Both the position numbers and the translations under genes were made by a program. Source: BQJU01 sp965229635 (GTDB lineage Bacteria; Bacteroidota; Bacteroidia; Chitinophagales; Saprospiraceae). Taken from it: a stretch of DNA of 64,000 bases. The DNA lies in the NCBI GenBank assembly GCA_965229635.1, contig OZ245894.1:2480001-2544000 (forward strand), in the 5' to 3' direction. Below, piece by piece: positions 16,499 through 24,760 of the stretch (position 1 is the first letter of the stretch; each line of letters begins with the position of its first letter). The notes beneath the pieces were generated by a model. That model had not been told where the DNA came from, searched no databases, and worked only from the letters and a program-made list of their open reading frames with translations.

Positions 16499-18772
16499 AT
16501 GATTAGACACTATTTTGCATCCCTGTTCGCGCTAACCATCTCTGTTTTTTCTGCCAATGCGCAAACCCCTACCATTCAGGATTGTCTTGGTGCTATACCG
16601 GTGTGCCAGCAAGTATATATGGAAGACATCTCCGCCGTTGGCTCTGGAAATTTTACTAATGAGATCAATACCTCCATCAGTTGCACAGCCGGTGAGCTAA
16701 ACTCAATTTGGTACATATTTACTGCCAATGAAGACGGTGAACTCGGCTTCGTAATTACACCTAATAACCTTAATGATGATTATGACTGGTCACTTTATGA
16801 CCTGACTAATGCCACCTGTGATCAGATTTTTACAAATTCTAGCCTTCAGGTAAGCTGTAATGCCGCCGGCGGATTTTCCTGCCATGGAGAAACGGGTGCT
16901 ACCGGTGCTACCAATTTTGACGAACAGGGAGCTGGTTGTAATGCAAACCCACCCAGCCAGTTTGCCGGTTTTAATCCTTTTAATGCCCTGGTGCCAATGC
17001 AGGCGGGTAACACCTACGCACTGATGGTATCCAACTGGACAGGCTCTCAAAACGGTTATTCTATCGACTTTGGCCTGTCAACCGGGTTAGGGATCATTGA
17101 TGAAACACTGCCGGAACTTGGAGATATAGTGACGCCTACCCAGTGTAACCAAAATACCATCGAGGTGGAGTTTAGCGAATTCATCCAGTGTAGCACCATT
17201 GATGCAGCCAATTTTCAGCTGATTGGCCCCGGTGGTCCTTATACCCTGAATATTTCTTCTGGAGCTTGCGATGTTGGTGGAATGCAGGAGCGTAATTTTA
17301 CGCTAACCATCAATCCACCAATCAGTTCGCGTGGTGATTTTGCACTGGACCTGGTGACCAATGGAACCGACGAAGTGCTGGATCTGTGTAACAACCCGGC
17401 GCAATCCTTCACCTATGAATTTTCAGTGGATGATCCAATTGATGTAGAAATCGAGCTGGGTGGAGATACCTCCCTGGTTTGTGATGGCAATACCCTGATT
17501 CTCGATGCCAGCGGACTGGGTACGAGTTTTGTGTGGTCAGATAATAGTACGGAGCCAACTTTGGCGGTGACTACTGCCGGAGTATACGGGGTAACCGTCG
17601 AAAATGCCTGTGGTTTTGGCAGTGATTCCCAGGAAGTCGTGGTCCAATTTGATCCTCCTTCTATTGAATTGGGGGCGGATCAGGTACTTTGCGCAGAAGA
17701 AAGCGCCACGCTCGATGTCACCAATGAACTGGCCACTTACCTTTGGCAGGATGGTTTTACCGGGCCGGTTTATAATGTTGATCAGGAGGGATTGTACAGC
17801 GTTGAGGTAACCAACGCTTGCGGCACTGTGTCCGACCAGGTGGATATTGATTATATCGAAGCCATCGATTTGGAATTGGGGGCTGACCAGGTGCTGTGTG
17901 ATGGAGAAACACTTAACTTAAATGTGGCTAATGCTGATGCTACCTATCTTTGGCAAGACGGAAGTACTAATGCGACTTATTCTATAACCTCTACCGGCAT
18001 GTATGCCGTGACAGTTACCACCATTTGTGAAGAACAGGAAGATAGCATTATGGTTAGTTTTATTGATGAGCCAACGCTATCATTGGGACCAGATACCTTG
18101 CTATGCCAGGGGCAATCCTTAATGATTGATCTGACTGTGCCGGGGGCCACCTACCAGTGGCAGGACGGTTCCGGCTTACCGACCTACACCATTGACCAGT
18201 CAGGTATTTATCGGGTTAGTGTTACCACTGCATGTAATCTATTCACCGATGAGATCGAGGTGATCGTCCTGGATTCAATACGGACCAACCTTGGCAGGGA
18301 CACCTTCTATTGTCCAGGCGAATCGATTGTTCTGGATGCTACGGCCGGCACTATTGCCGACTATGTATGGCAGGATGGATCTACCGAAGCTACCTTACAG
18401 GTCAGGGAGCCAGGTGTTTATACCGTAAGCGTTTCCAATATTTGTGAGTCCAAACAATTCTCCCTGGAGGTGAAGGACTGTGAGCGCTGCGATGTATTTG
18501 TGCCTACGGCCTTTTCACCCAATGATGATGGGGTCAATGATTTTTTCCAGCCTTTTTCAGATTGTGAACTGGCTGATTTTTCGATGCGTATCTTTGATCG
18601 GTGGGGGGCATTGCTTTACGAATCCAGCGATCCCTTCAAGGGCTGGGATGGTTCCTTCCAAAGCAGCGAGTTGGACGTAGGGGTCTACGTGTGGTTTATG
18701 GAATACACCGTAGTAGAAAATAACCGTCCGCGCCGAGCGTTGATCGGTGGAGATGTGGCCATTGTGAAATAA
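16499..18772 (+). CDS. large surface protein with five Ig-like repeats and T9SS type B sorting domain
   Basis: A 757-residue exported protein (signal peptide 1-21, VFSANAQ). Residues about 22-310 form an N-terminal module with many Cys and Gly (QDCLGAIPVCQQVY, NAAGGFSCHGETGATGATN) that is also present in the protein at 20400-22253. Residues about 320-660 are five tandem repeats of about 70 residues, each starting LGxDxxxC and containing a YxWxDGST-like strand and a final Y-x-V-x-V-x-N-x-C. The last 95 residues (FVPTAFSPNDDGVNDFF, FDRWGALLYES, GWDGSF) form a type B sorting domain. It should be exported by T9SS to the cell surface; an adhesin role is inferred. Upstream, TATTTTTG at 16444-16451 is a possible -7 element. 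A terminator follows. Confidence 0.9.
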   Translation: MIRHYFASLFALTISVFSANAQTPTIQDCLGAIPVCQQVYMEDISAVGSGNFTNEINTSISCTAGELNSIWYIFTANEDGELGFVITPNNLNDDYDWSLYDLTNATCDQIFTNSSLQVSCNAAGGFSCHGETGATGATNFDEQGAGCNANPPSQFAGFNPFNALVPMQAGNTYALMVSNWTGSQNGYSIDFGLSTGLGIIDETLPELGDIVTPTQCNQNTIEVEFSEFIQCSTIDAANFQLIGPGGPYTLNISSGACDVGGMQERNFTLTINPPISSRGDFALDLVTNGTDEVLDLCNNPAQSFTYEFSVDDPIDVEIELGGDTSLVCDGNTLILDASGLGTSFVWSDNSTEPTLAVTTAGVYGVTVENACGFGSDSQEVVVQFDPPSIELGADQVLCAEESATLDVTNELATYLWQDGFTGPVYNVDQEGLYSVEVTNACGTVSDQVDIDYIEAIDLELGADQVLCDGETLNLNVANADATYLWQDGSTNATYSITSTGMYAVTVTTICEEQEDSIMVSFIDEPTLSLGPDTLLCQGQSLMIDLTVPGATYQWQDGSGLPTYTIDQSGIYRVSVTTACNLFTDEIEVIVLDSIRTNLGRDTFYCPGESIVLDATAGTIADYVWQDGSTEATLQVREPGVYTVSVSNICESKQFSLEVKDCERCDVFVPTAFSPNDDGVNDFFQPFSDCELADFSMRIFDRWGALLYESSDPFKGWDGSFQSSELDVGVYVWFMEYTVVENNRPRRALIGGDVAIVK
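17456..18475 (+). repeat. five coding tandem Ig-like repeats of about 205 bp
   Basis: Within the T9SS type B protein, units begin near 17456, 17669, 17876, 18085 and 18290. At protein level each opens with LGGDTSLVC, LGADQVLC, LGADQVLC, LGPDTLLC or LGRDTFYC. The second and third units are the most alike, pointing to recent duplication. Confidence 0.7.
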
Positions 18773-18776
18773 AAAT

Positions 18777-18811
18777 AAACGGGTCGAGAAATGGCTTCAC
18801 GACCCGTTTTA
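18777..18811. terminator. terminator between convergent genes
   Basis: AAACGGGTCG at 18777-18786 pairs perfectly with CGACCCGTTT at 18800-18809, and T residues follow. It lies just after the stop at 18772 and also faces the minus-strand gene that ends at 18833. Confidence 0.75.
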
Positions 18812-18832
18812 GTGTTTCTTCTAGAGTTTGGA

Positions 18833-19330
18833 TTATTTGAGAATGTAGCGTACGGCCAAAGAGCCATAGCCACCTCCAAATCCGCTGCCATACCCATTAA
18901 AGAAATAGGTCGGCACCCAATCCAGTGAAAGGTTGATCGGAACGTCGGCAAAGGCATAGTCCAGACCGAGGTAACCCTGAACGCCAAAGGTAGTGTTGTT
19001 GTACTCGTTAGAGCCCAAAAAGGAGTCTTTAAAACCCCAGAAAAATACCGAGGCGCCACCACCTACGTACCATTGTAGTCCATCTACTCCATTGATAGGT
19101 TTGTGATGCTGATACCCGGCACTAATAATAGTCCAGCGGTAGCTAGAATAAAAACGAGCGCCTACATAAGCTTCAATGGCGCCATTTTCATTTAAAAAAT
19201 GTTTGATTGACGCAGCCAGGGGGTATCCCAAACGAGCACCTAAAGCCGTTTGATAATTTTGGGCTTCTGCGGTGTTGGTAAAGCAAAACATAAATGCGAG
19301 AATGGGAATAAGGAATAAACATTTTCTCAT
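18833..19330 (-). CDS. small outer-membrane beta-barrel protein
   Basis: I take the ATG at 19328-19330, which opens on a clear signal peptide (MRKCLFLIPILAFMFCF, cut near AEAQ); the longer frame upstream is not signal-like. The 165-residue product has alternating amphipathic strands rich in Tyr, Phe and Gly (ALGARLGYPLAASIKHF, GAIEAYVGARFYSSYRW, WYVGGGASVFFWGF, GVQGYLGLDYAF, GSLAVRYILK), the usual pattern of an eight-stranded outer-membrane barrel such as the OprF-N/OmpW type. The function is unknown. It lies between the two T9SS type B genes. Confidence 0.82.
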   Translation of the reverse strand: MRKCLFLIPILAFMFCFTNTAEAQNYQTALGARLGYPLAASIKHFLNENGAIEAYVGARFYSSYRWTIISAGYQHHKPINGVDGLQWYVGGGASVFFWGFKDSFLGSNEYNNTTFGVQGYLGLDYAFADVPINLSLDWVPTYFFNGYGSGFGGGYGSLAVRYILK

Positions 19331-19460
19331 CTTACAAAGATTTATGAGGTTTAAGAAAATTAAATTTCCAAGTAGGAAGAGGTTGTAAAAAGGGCGGGAA
19401 TTTTCAGATAGAGACACTGATGGTTTTTGGTCAATGGGCATAAAGGGTAGATATCATTAT

Positions 19461-19509
19461 TGCACCAAAAATATGCTTTTTTAAATGAAGAGCGCATATT
19501 TTTGGTGCA
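19461..19509. repeat. perfect 16-bp inverted repeat, terminator or operator
   Basis: TGCACCAAAAATATGC at 19461-19476 is the exact reverse complement of 19494-19509, with a 17-base spacer. It lies between ppa and the downstream barrel gene, both on the minus strand. A T-run follows only on the plus strand, so a terminator for ppa is possible but not typical. Confidence 0.5.
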
Positions 19510-19548
19510 TATTTTTTATATCCCATTTCAGGAAGTGAGCATCGGGAT

Positions 19549-20274
19549 CTAAAGTCCCTTAAGCAAATCTTGCTGCCGCTGGCTATAGTGAAAGGCTTCA
19601 AACAAGGTAATGGTCAGGGCTTCTTCCAGGTTGCCGTAAGCATTTTCATAATCGATCTGGCTGCGGCGAATGACTTCCAGCGCTTCTTCACAGCCGTAGA
19701 CGTGGGTGATTTCGCATTTTGGTGTTTCACCTGGTAACTGTTTGTAGGTCAGGAAGTAATGTTTGAGGCGGTTCAACACGTTGTCCGGAAGATCACTGAT
19801 GTCTTTCCATTGCCCGTAAACCTCATCCTTGTTCATTACCGCAATAATCTTGTCGTCCGCCTCACCGCCGTCAATCATGCGAAAACCTCCAATCGGAATG
19901 GCATTAACAATGATGTTACCATGAGTGACCTCCCTTTCTGTGAGTACACAAATATCCAGCGGGTCATCATCACCGATGATGTGATCACGCCCGGTCTTTT
20001 CCATGCAATAACTGGCTACCTGGTCCTTGCACAGGGTTTGTGGAATAAAACCATAAAGTGCCGGTACGATATTAGAAAACTTTTGCGGTCGGTCAATCTT
20101 AAGATATCCCGAACGCTTGTCGATTTCGTATTTTACGGTATCGGAGGGAATGACTTCAATGAAAGAAGCCACTTCTTCCGGTGCTTTTTCACCAATGGGA
20201 ACGCCATGCCACGGGTGTGACTTATAGCGCAGGCCAATCATTTTCCACAACTTATTAAAAGACTCCTCACTCAT
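19549..20274 (-). CDS. ppa: inorganic pyrophosphatase (family I)
   Basis: A 241-residue soluble enzyme that hydrolyses pyrophosphate to two phosphates, pulling biosynthetic reactions forward. The family I signatures are present: KYEIDKRSGYLKIDRP (substrate- and metal-binding Glu, Lys and Arg) at about residues 48-63, and the acidic metal cluster GDDDPLDICVL near residues 100-110, corresponding to the DxDPxD motif. YGFIPQT precedes it and GGFRMIDGGEADDKIIAV follows, both as in the family. It is longer than the bacterial 175-residue type, with an N-terminal segment (HPWHGVPIGEKAPEEV) seen in Bacteroidota and eukaryote-like members. It appears monocistronic, with a likely promoter at 20297-20304. 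Confidence 0.94.
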   Translation of the reverse strand: MSEESFNKLWKMIGLRYKSHPWHGVPIGEKAPEEVASFIEVIPSDTVKYEIDKRSGYLKIDRPQKFSNIVPALYGFIPQTLCKDQVASYCMEKTGRDHIIGDDDPLDICVLTEREVTHGNIIVNAIPIGGFRMIDGGEADDKIIAVMNKDEVYGQWKDISDLPDNVLNRLKHYFLTYKQLPGETPKCEITHVYGCEEALEVIRRSQIDYENAYGNLEEALTITLFEAFHYSQRQQDLLKGL

Positions 20275-20296
20275 AGGGCATAAAATTTTTGGACCG

Positions 20297-20304
20297 CAAA
20301 AGTA
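20297..20304 (-). promoter_or_regulatory. -7 promoter element of ppa
   Basis: On the minus strand this reads TACTTTTG, an exact match to the Bacteroidota TAnnTTTG element, ending 22 bases before the ppa start codon. The matching upstream TTG is not clear. Confidence 0.4.
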
Positions 20305-20399
20305 GAATAAAATTCGAAAAAAGATCGTAAAATCCCAAGGTATCCTTAACTTAGATCATTAGTGAAAACATCTGTTAAAACGCGCCTAAATTACTGATT

Positions 20400-22253
20400 A
20401 TGAGGATTTACTTACTGTGTTTGCTGTTCTTTGCAGGAAAAGCTAGCTTTTTGTTTTCCCAGTCTGCCACTCCGCAGGATTGTCTGGGAGCCATTCCTAT
20501 CTGTCAGCAGGTATACACCGAAACACAGTCGCCCGTTGGGGGAGGAGAGGTGCTGGAGATCAACATGGACTTCAATTGTATGCGTGTGGAATCCAACTCT
20601 TTTTGGTATAGTTTCACCGTCAACCAATCGGGAGATTTTGGTTTTTTGCTTACGCCAAATAATCCGCTGGATGACTACGACTGGGCACTATTTGACATTA
20701 CGACAGCTACTTGTGAGGATTTATACACCAATCCGTTTCTAATTGCCAGCTGTAATGCAGCCGGAGGCGGAGACTGCCTTGGCGCTACCGGAGCTACGGG
20801 CGAGACGTCTTACAATAACCAGGGATTTAGTTGTAACAATTTGCCGCCAACAACCGATGCCGGTTTTTCACCATTCAATGACCTGATTCCTGTAGAAGAG
20901 GGCAACACTTATGTTTTGTGTGTTTCCAACTGGTCGGGCTCTACCAATGGTTACAGTATTGATTTTGGCTTGTCGACAGGTATTGGCATCTTTGATGAAA
21001 CGCCACCCTTTGTGGAGGATATTGAGGTGGTTGGTGATTGTGAAATTGCCGAAATTAATCTGACTTTTTCCGAGTTTATACAATGCAGTAGCTTTACCAC
21101 GAGTCATTTGACAATTGAAGGCATCACCGGCAATTACCAGATGGCACTTAGTTCGGTAAACTGTGATGCCGGAGGTAATTTTAGCAAAACATTTAACCTG
21201 ATCTTTACGCCGCCGATCACCGAGGCTGGAAATCTGGCATTGCTCCTCGATATCAATGGTATTGACGAGGTGCTGGACCTGTGCGATAATCCGGCTACGG
21301 AACAAAGCTTTGCGCTGCCACTTAGTGGCCTGGGAAGCATTAGCCTTGGTCCCGATTTTAGCATTTGTGAAGGAGAAAGTGAAGTACTGCAAGCCGGTAA
21401 TCCAGGATTTGACTATTTGTGGAGTACGGGAGAAATGGGGAATTCCATTTCAATTGCTCAGGCGGGAATCTACCGGGTCACTGCCACAACGCCCTGTGGC
21501 GTACTGACCGATAGCGTGCAGGTCATGGTAGATACAGCTCCTCCTGAAGTTGATTTAGGACCGGATACTTTGTTATGTCCGGATGATCAATTGACCTTTG
21601 ATTTTCCTCAATCTGGCTGGCAATATCAATGGCAAGATGGAAACACCAATCAAAATTACACCATCAGCGATGAAGGGATTTATCAACTCTCCATCAACAA
21701 TTCCTGCGGTTCAGATATGGACGAACTCGTCGTTGAAAAATTGACTGCCTTGCAGCCACAAATGCCGTTTGATACCTTTCTCTGTCCTAATGATCGGTTG
21801 CTGGTGGATATTACCGATCCTCAGGCTACTTATTATCAATGGCGGGATGGCAGGATGGAGCCTATGCGGGAATTTTTAGAACCGGGAAATTACATTGTTG
21901 AATATGGAAATCATTGCGAAACAAAGACATTAAATTTTGTTGTCCGGGAATGCGAACGCTGCGACTTCTATGCCCCCAATGTATTCAGCGCCAATGGGGA
22001 TGGCGTGAATGATGTCTTTGAAATTTACAGCAATTGTAGCTTTGAAAAGTTTGAAATGAAGATATTTGATCGGTGGGGAGGTTTAGTCTTTCAGAGCAAC
22101 GATAATTCGAGAGGATGGAATGGAAAATTGGGCGGGAATGGAAAATTTGTAGATAGTGGAATTTATGTTTGGATGGTGAAAATGACGGTAGAAGAGAATG
22201 GTAGGTTGCAGGAAATTGTAGAAAGTGGAAGTATTATGTTACTGCGACAATAA
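20400..22253 (+). CDS. surface protein with Ig-like repeats and T9SS type B sorting domain (paralogue of 16499-18772)
   Basis: A 617-residue exported protein (signal peptide ending near FLFSQ). Residues about 22-310 match the N-terminal module of the protein at 16499-18772 closely (QDCLGAIPICQQVYTE, DDYDWALFDITTATCEDLYT, SNWSGSTNGYSIDFGLSTG). Three Ig-like repeats follow, starting near residues 316, 387 and 455 (LGPDFSICEGE, LGPDTLLCPDD, MPFDTFLCPND), against five in the paralogue. The type B sorting domain starts near residue 518 (CDFYAPNVFSANGDGVNDVF, FDRWGGLVF). The pair arose by duplication, and the repeat number has changed. It should be surface-exported by T9SS; an adhesin role is inferred. 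Confidence 0.9.
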   Translation: MRIYLLCLLFFAGKASFLFSQSATPQDCLGAIPICQQVYTETQSPVGGGEVLEINMDFNCMRVESNSFWYSFTVNQSGDFGFLLTPNNPLDDYDWALFDITTATCEDLYTNPFLIASCNAAGGGDCLGATGATGETSYNNQGFSCNNLPPTTDAGFSPFNDLIPVEEGNTYVLCVSNWSGSTNGYSIDFGLSTGIGIFDETPPFVEDIEVVGDCEIAEINLTFSEFIQCSSFTTSHLTIEGITGNYQMALSSVNCDAGGNFSKTFNLIFTPPITEAGNLALLLDINGIDEVLDLCDNPATEQSFALPLSGLGSISLGPDFSICEGESEVLQAGNPGFDYLWSTGEMGNSISIAQAGIYRVTATTPCGVLTDSVQVMVDTAPPEVDLGPDTLLCPDDQLTFDFPQSGWQYQWQDGNTNQNYTISDEGIYQLSINNSCGSDMDELVVEKLTALQPQMPFDTFLCPNDRLLVDITDPQATYYQWRDGRMEPMREFLEPGNYIVEYGNHCETKTLNFVVRECERCDFYAPNVFSANGDGVNDVFEIYSNCSFEKFEMKIFDRWGGLVFQSNDNSRGWNGKLGGNGKFVDSGIYVWMVKMTVEENGRLQEIVESGSIMLLRQ

Positions 22254-23031
22254 GTAAATTTTTTTTCATATAAAACCGGTCTTTTTTTTATATTCTTTGT
22301 GGTTACATGCATATCGATCTTTTGTCCTAAGGTAAATACTATTTTCTTAGTTGTAGCGTATTTTTTATTTTCAAAAGTCTGTTTTTTAGTCTTTTATGTA
22401 AATTGTTTTTTTTTATGTGTTTTTATGTAAACATATCGCTTGCCTTTCTGTAAAAAAAAAATGTTTGTATTGCTTTGTAGTGAAAGAAATTATAAATACT
22501 TTCGCATAAAATACGATCTTATTTATAAGATCGTGACGCATTTTGATCCATGGAGTCGTGTTAATGAAGGATGTTATAAACCTAGGAAAGCTTTACGTCT
22601 TTCTAGAAATAATTTAGATATTTGATTCATAAGAGATTAAAAAGAGATAATTTTGCTCTTGATCACTTTTGAAAAGGAAAAGTAAGAAGCTCTTCTTAGC
22701 AAAGTGAGAAGAATTTTTCTTTGAAGATTCGCTGAAAATTTTTCTAAAAAACTCATCATTACATAGCCTCCTGGTTCGTGAAAATTCAGAGGGAATCTTT
22801 TGAATTTTTTTATCGCTAACTAGATGCAGAGTATTTTAACAACCATGGCTAATGTTTTGATGAAGAAAAGAATCGGGCTTCCTTTCTATTCTTTGCTGTA
22901 TACAATTTTTTTTTCCAAAGTAAATGCACAAACTTCTCCCGAAAGCTACTTGCCTAAGTTGTTAATATTTCCTCATGCAATTGGTTAGCTTAGTCGTGTA
23001 AAATAATTGTTAGTAATATTAAACCAGAGAC
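22254..23031. other. 780-base AT-rich intergenic region
   Basis: This long gap after the T9SS protein is very AT-rich with many T-runs. I see no RNA gene and no strong terminator. Its only notable content is a small frame with a signal peptide at 22860-22988, listed separately. Confidence 0.5.
22860..22988 (+). CDS. mini-ORF consisting of a signal peptide and short tail; small secreted peptide or gene remnant
   Basis: A frame of 42 codons (ATG 22860; an in-frame ATG at 22845 would add five residues). It begins MKKRIGLPFYSLLYTIFF, has a textbook cleavage region (KVNAQ) followed by TSPESYL, and stops at TAG 22986-22988. The combination of charged n-region, hydrophobic core and A-x-A-Q site is unlikely to be chance in AT-rich DNA. 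Either it is a genuine small secreted peptide of about 18 mature residues, or the leftover start of a larger exported protein whose body has been deleted. No downstream frame continues it before the gene at 23032. Confidence 0.4.
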   Translation: MKKRIGLPFYSLLYTIFFSKVNAQTSPESYLPKLLIFPHAIG

Positions 23032-23592
23032 ATGAGTAAGCAATTAACAAAAGATCAGATTCTCGATTTGGTCCAGCACTACAAGGGAGAGCAGGCCAAG
23101 TTGGAGTTTCAGATCCTCAAAACCAAGGAGGTCATTTCTGACCTCAGAGAGCAGGCAAAAACGGCAAAAGTTACTGCTGTTAAAAGTCCTGTAGAACTTG
23201 TCAGTATCGGAAGTTCCGAAGAGAAAGTGATTGTTCACACGCCACCGGCAAGAAAAGCCAGAGCAGTAAGCAAGAAGGGGACGGGTAAAAAGAAGATTAC
23301 CCGAAATCGTAAGCTGTCAGACTGGGACGAGTGGATTCTCAATGGAATAGAAAGCACCGGAAAGACAATGATCAACGCGGACTTGATCGAATTAATGGAG
23401 GAAAAACGGAAAAAGGACAAATTAGATTGGGACGAAGTAAAATTGAAAGCCAAACTGAATAGCACCCTTCACAAACTCGCGAACAAGAAAGGCCTTTTAG
23501 TTAAGGTTCCTTATGAAGGTAAAGGCTTTGGTTATGCTTTGTCTAAATGGGCAACCAAAAAGGGCGATATTCCAAAAAAGTATCTTCCTTAA
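23032..23592 (+). CDS. basic protein with coiled coil and winged-helix-like C terminus, putative DNA-binding
   Basis: A 186-residue cytoplasmic protein in three parts. Residues 1-55 form a heptad-like coiled coil (ILDLVQHYKGEQAKLEFQIL). Residues about 70-105 are a flexible, strongly basic linker (PPARKARAVSKKGTGKKKIT). Residues about 106-180 are compact and predicted helix-helix-helix-wing (DEWILNGIESTGKTMINADL, NSTLHKLANKKGLLVKVPYE, GFGYALSKW), resembling a small winged-helix domain of the HARE-HTH kind. The architecture suggests a dimeric or oligomeric nucleoid-associated or regulatory protein. That is inference; I do not recognise a named family. Its own terminator follows at 23657-23695. 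Confidence 0.7.
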   Translation: MSKQLTKDQILDLVQHYKGEQAKLEFQILKTKEVISDLREQAKTAKVTAVKSPVELVSIGSSEEKVIVHTPPARKARAVSKKGTGKKKITRNRKLSDWDEWILNGIESTGKTMINADLIELMEEKRKKDKLDWDEVKLKAKLNSTLHKLANKKGLLVKVPYEGKGFGYALSKWATKKGDIPKKYLP

Positions 23593-23656
23593 TAGATAAA
23601 TATCTAACTACAACAGGTAAACTTCTAGACAACTACTCTAAGATAATTCTACCTGC

Positions 23657-23695
23657 AGAAGTGCTTGCAACCCTTGTGTAAGTACTTCTTTTTTT
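23657..23695 (+). terminator. intrinsic terminator of the basic protein gene
   Basis: AGAAGTGCTT (23657-23666) pairs with AAGTACTTCT (23680-23689), ten pairs including one G-U, followed by a run of T. Confidence 0.7.
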
Positions 23696-23811
23696 GTCCT
23701 CAACTGATCAAATTAGTAATAAATATTGCTTTCTTTGCATCCGCATTTTAGCCGATTTTGCGGCAGATGCACTTTAAAATGGTTTTATTAAGGTCATTTT
23801 AATGCTTTATC

Positions 23812-24708
23812 ATGGTAGGTAATTCCGAGCAACTACTGCTGTTGATCAGCACGCCAATCTATGTGATCCTGATCGGATTGGAATTCTTTCTCAGTTACTG
23901 GCACGATAGAAAATATTATACCATTGGCGATACGGTATCCAATGTATACCTCATGCTGTGCAATATGGGCCTGGATTTTCTCCTGCGGGGAGTGGCCTTT
24001 TTTACCCTGACCTTTGCCTTCCAATTTCGTTTCATCACCATTGAGCAGGGCATCTGGTATTGGTTGGCGCTGTTTGTGGCCGAGGACTTTATTTTTTACT
24101 GGCTGCACCGGGTAGATCACTACTCTCGTCTGTTCTGGGCGGTTCACGTCACTCATCATTCATCCAGTCACTTTAATCTTACTACCGGCTTTCGCTCTTC
24201 CGTTTTTCAGCCGCTTTATCGCTTCATCTGGTTTATTCCCTTGGCATTACTGGGCTTTCGGGCGGTGGATATCTTTTTGATGTATTCTGTTACCCAGATA
24301 TACGGCATTATCATCCATACCCAAATGGTGGTTAAGCTGGGTTGGCTGGAGTATTTTCTCGTCACCCCTTCCCACCATCGCGTACACCATGCCTCCAATG
24401 TACCTTATCTCGATAAAAACATGGGGATGGTACTCATTCTCTGGGATCAACTTTTTGGTACTTTTCAAAAAGAGGAAGAACTGGGAGAACCCATTCGCTA
24501 TGGCCTTTATGGCAAGGACATCCACAGAGACCCCGCCAATATTATTTTTCACGAATGGAAAAGCCTGTGGCACGACATCCGGCAACCACTGCCCTGGAGG
24601 ATTCGGCTGGCTTACCTTTTTAAACCTCCCGGCTGGAGCCACGACCAATCGACCAAGACTTCCAAGCAACTGCGAGAGGAGCGGGAAGCCTCACTGAAAA
24701 AAAATTGA
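23812..24708 (+). CDS. sterol desaturase / fatty acid hydroxylase superfamily membrane enzyme
   Basis: A 298-residue integral membrane protein with the three histidine clusters of the non-haem di-iron fatty acid hydroxylase superfamily: FYWLHRVDH (about residues 101-109), HVTHHSSSHF (about 117-126) and PSHHRVHHASN (about 187-197). At least four hydrophobic segments flank them (for example LLLLISTPIYVILIGLEFFL and YRFIWFIPLALLGF). The family uses O2 to hydroxylate or desaturate lipids; in Bacteroidota, related proteins act on sterol-like, carotenoid or alkylglycerol substrates, which cannot be told apart here. The C-terminal tail is basic and cytoplasmic. It precedes the TreS-maltokinase gene by 52 bases on the same strand and may be co-transcribed. 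Confidence 0.9.
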   Translation: MVGNSEQLLLLISTPIYVILIGLEFFLSYWHDRKYYTIGDTVSNVYLMLCNMGLDFLLRGVAFFTLTFAFQFRFITIEQGIWYWLALFVAEDFIFYWLHRVDHYSRLFWAVHVTHHSSSHFNLTTGFRSSVFQPLYRFIWFIPLALLGFRAVDIFLMYSVTQIYGIIIHTQMVVKLGWLEYFLVTPSHHRVHHASNVPYLDKNMGMVLILWDQLFGTFQKEEELGEPIRYGLYGKDIHRDPANIIFHEWKSLWHDIRQPLPWRIRLAYLFKPPGWSHDQSTKTSKQLREEREASLKKN

Positions 24709-24760
24709 GGCAATTTTCCGAAGGCTATCTAAAAAAGCTTATTTTTTCCAAAAATTAAGC

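Noticed and set aside
22440..22625. 61-codon frame in the AT-rich spacer
   Set aside because: TTG start, no signal or domain character, in a region of T-runs; probably chance.
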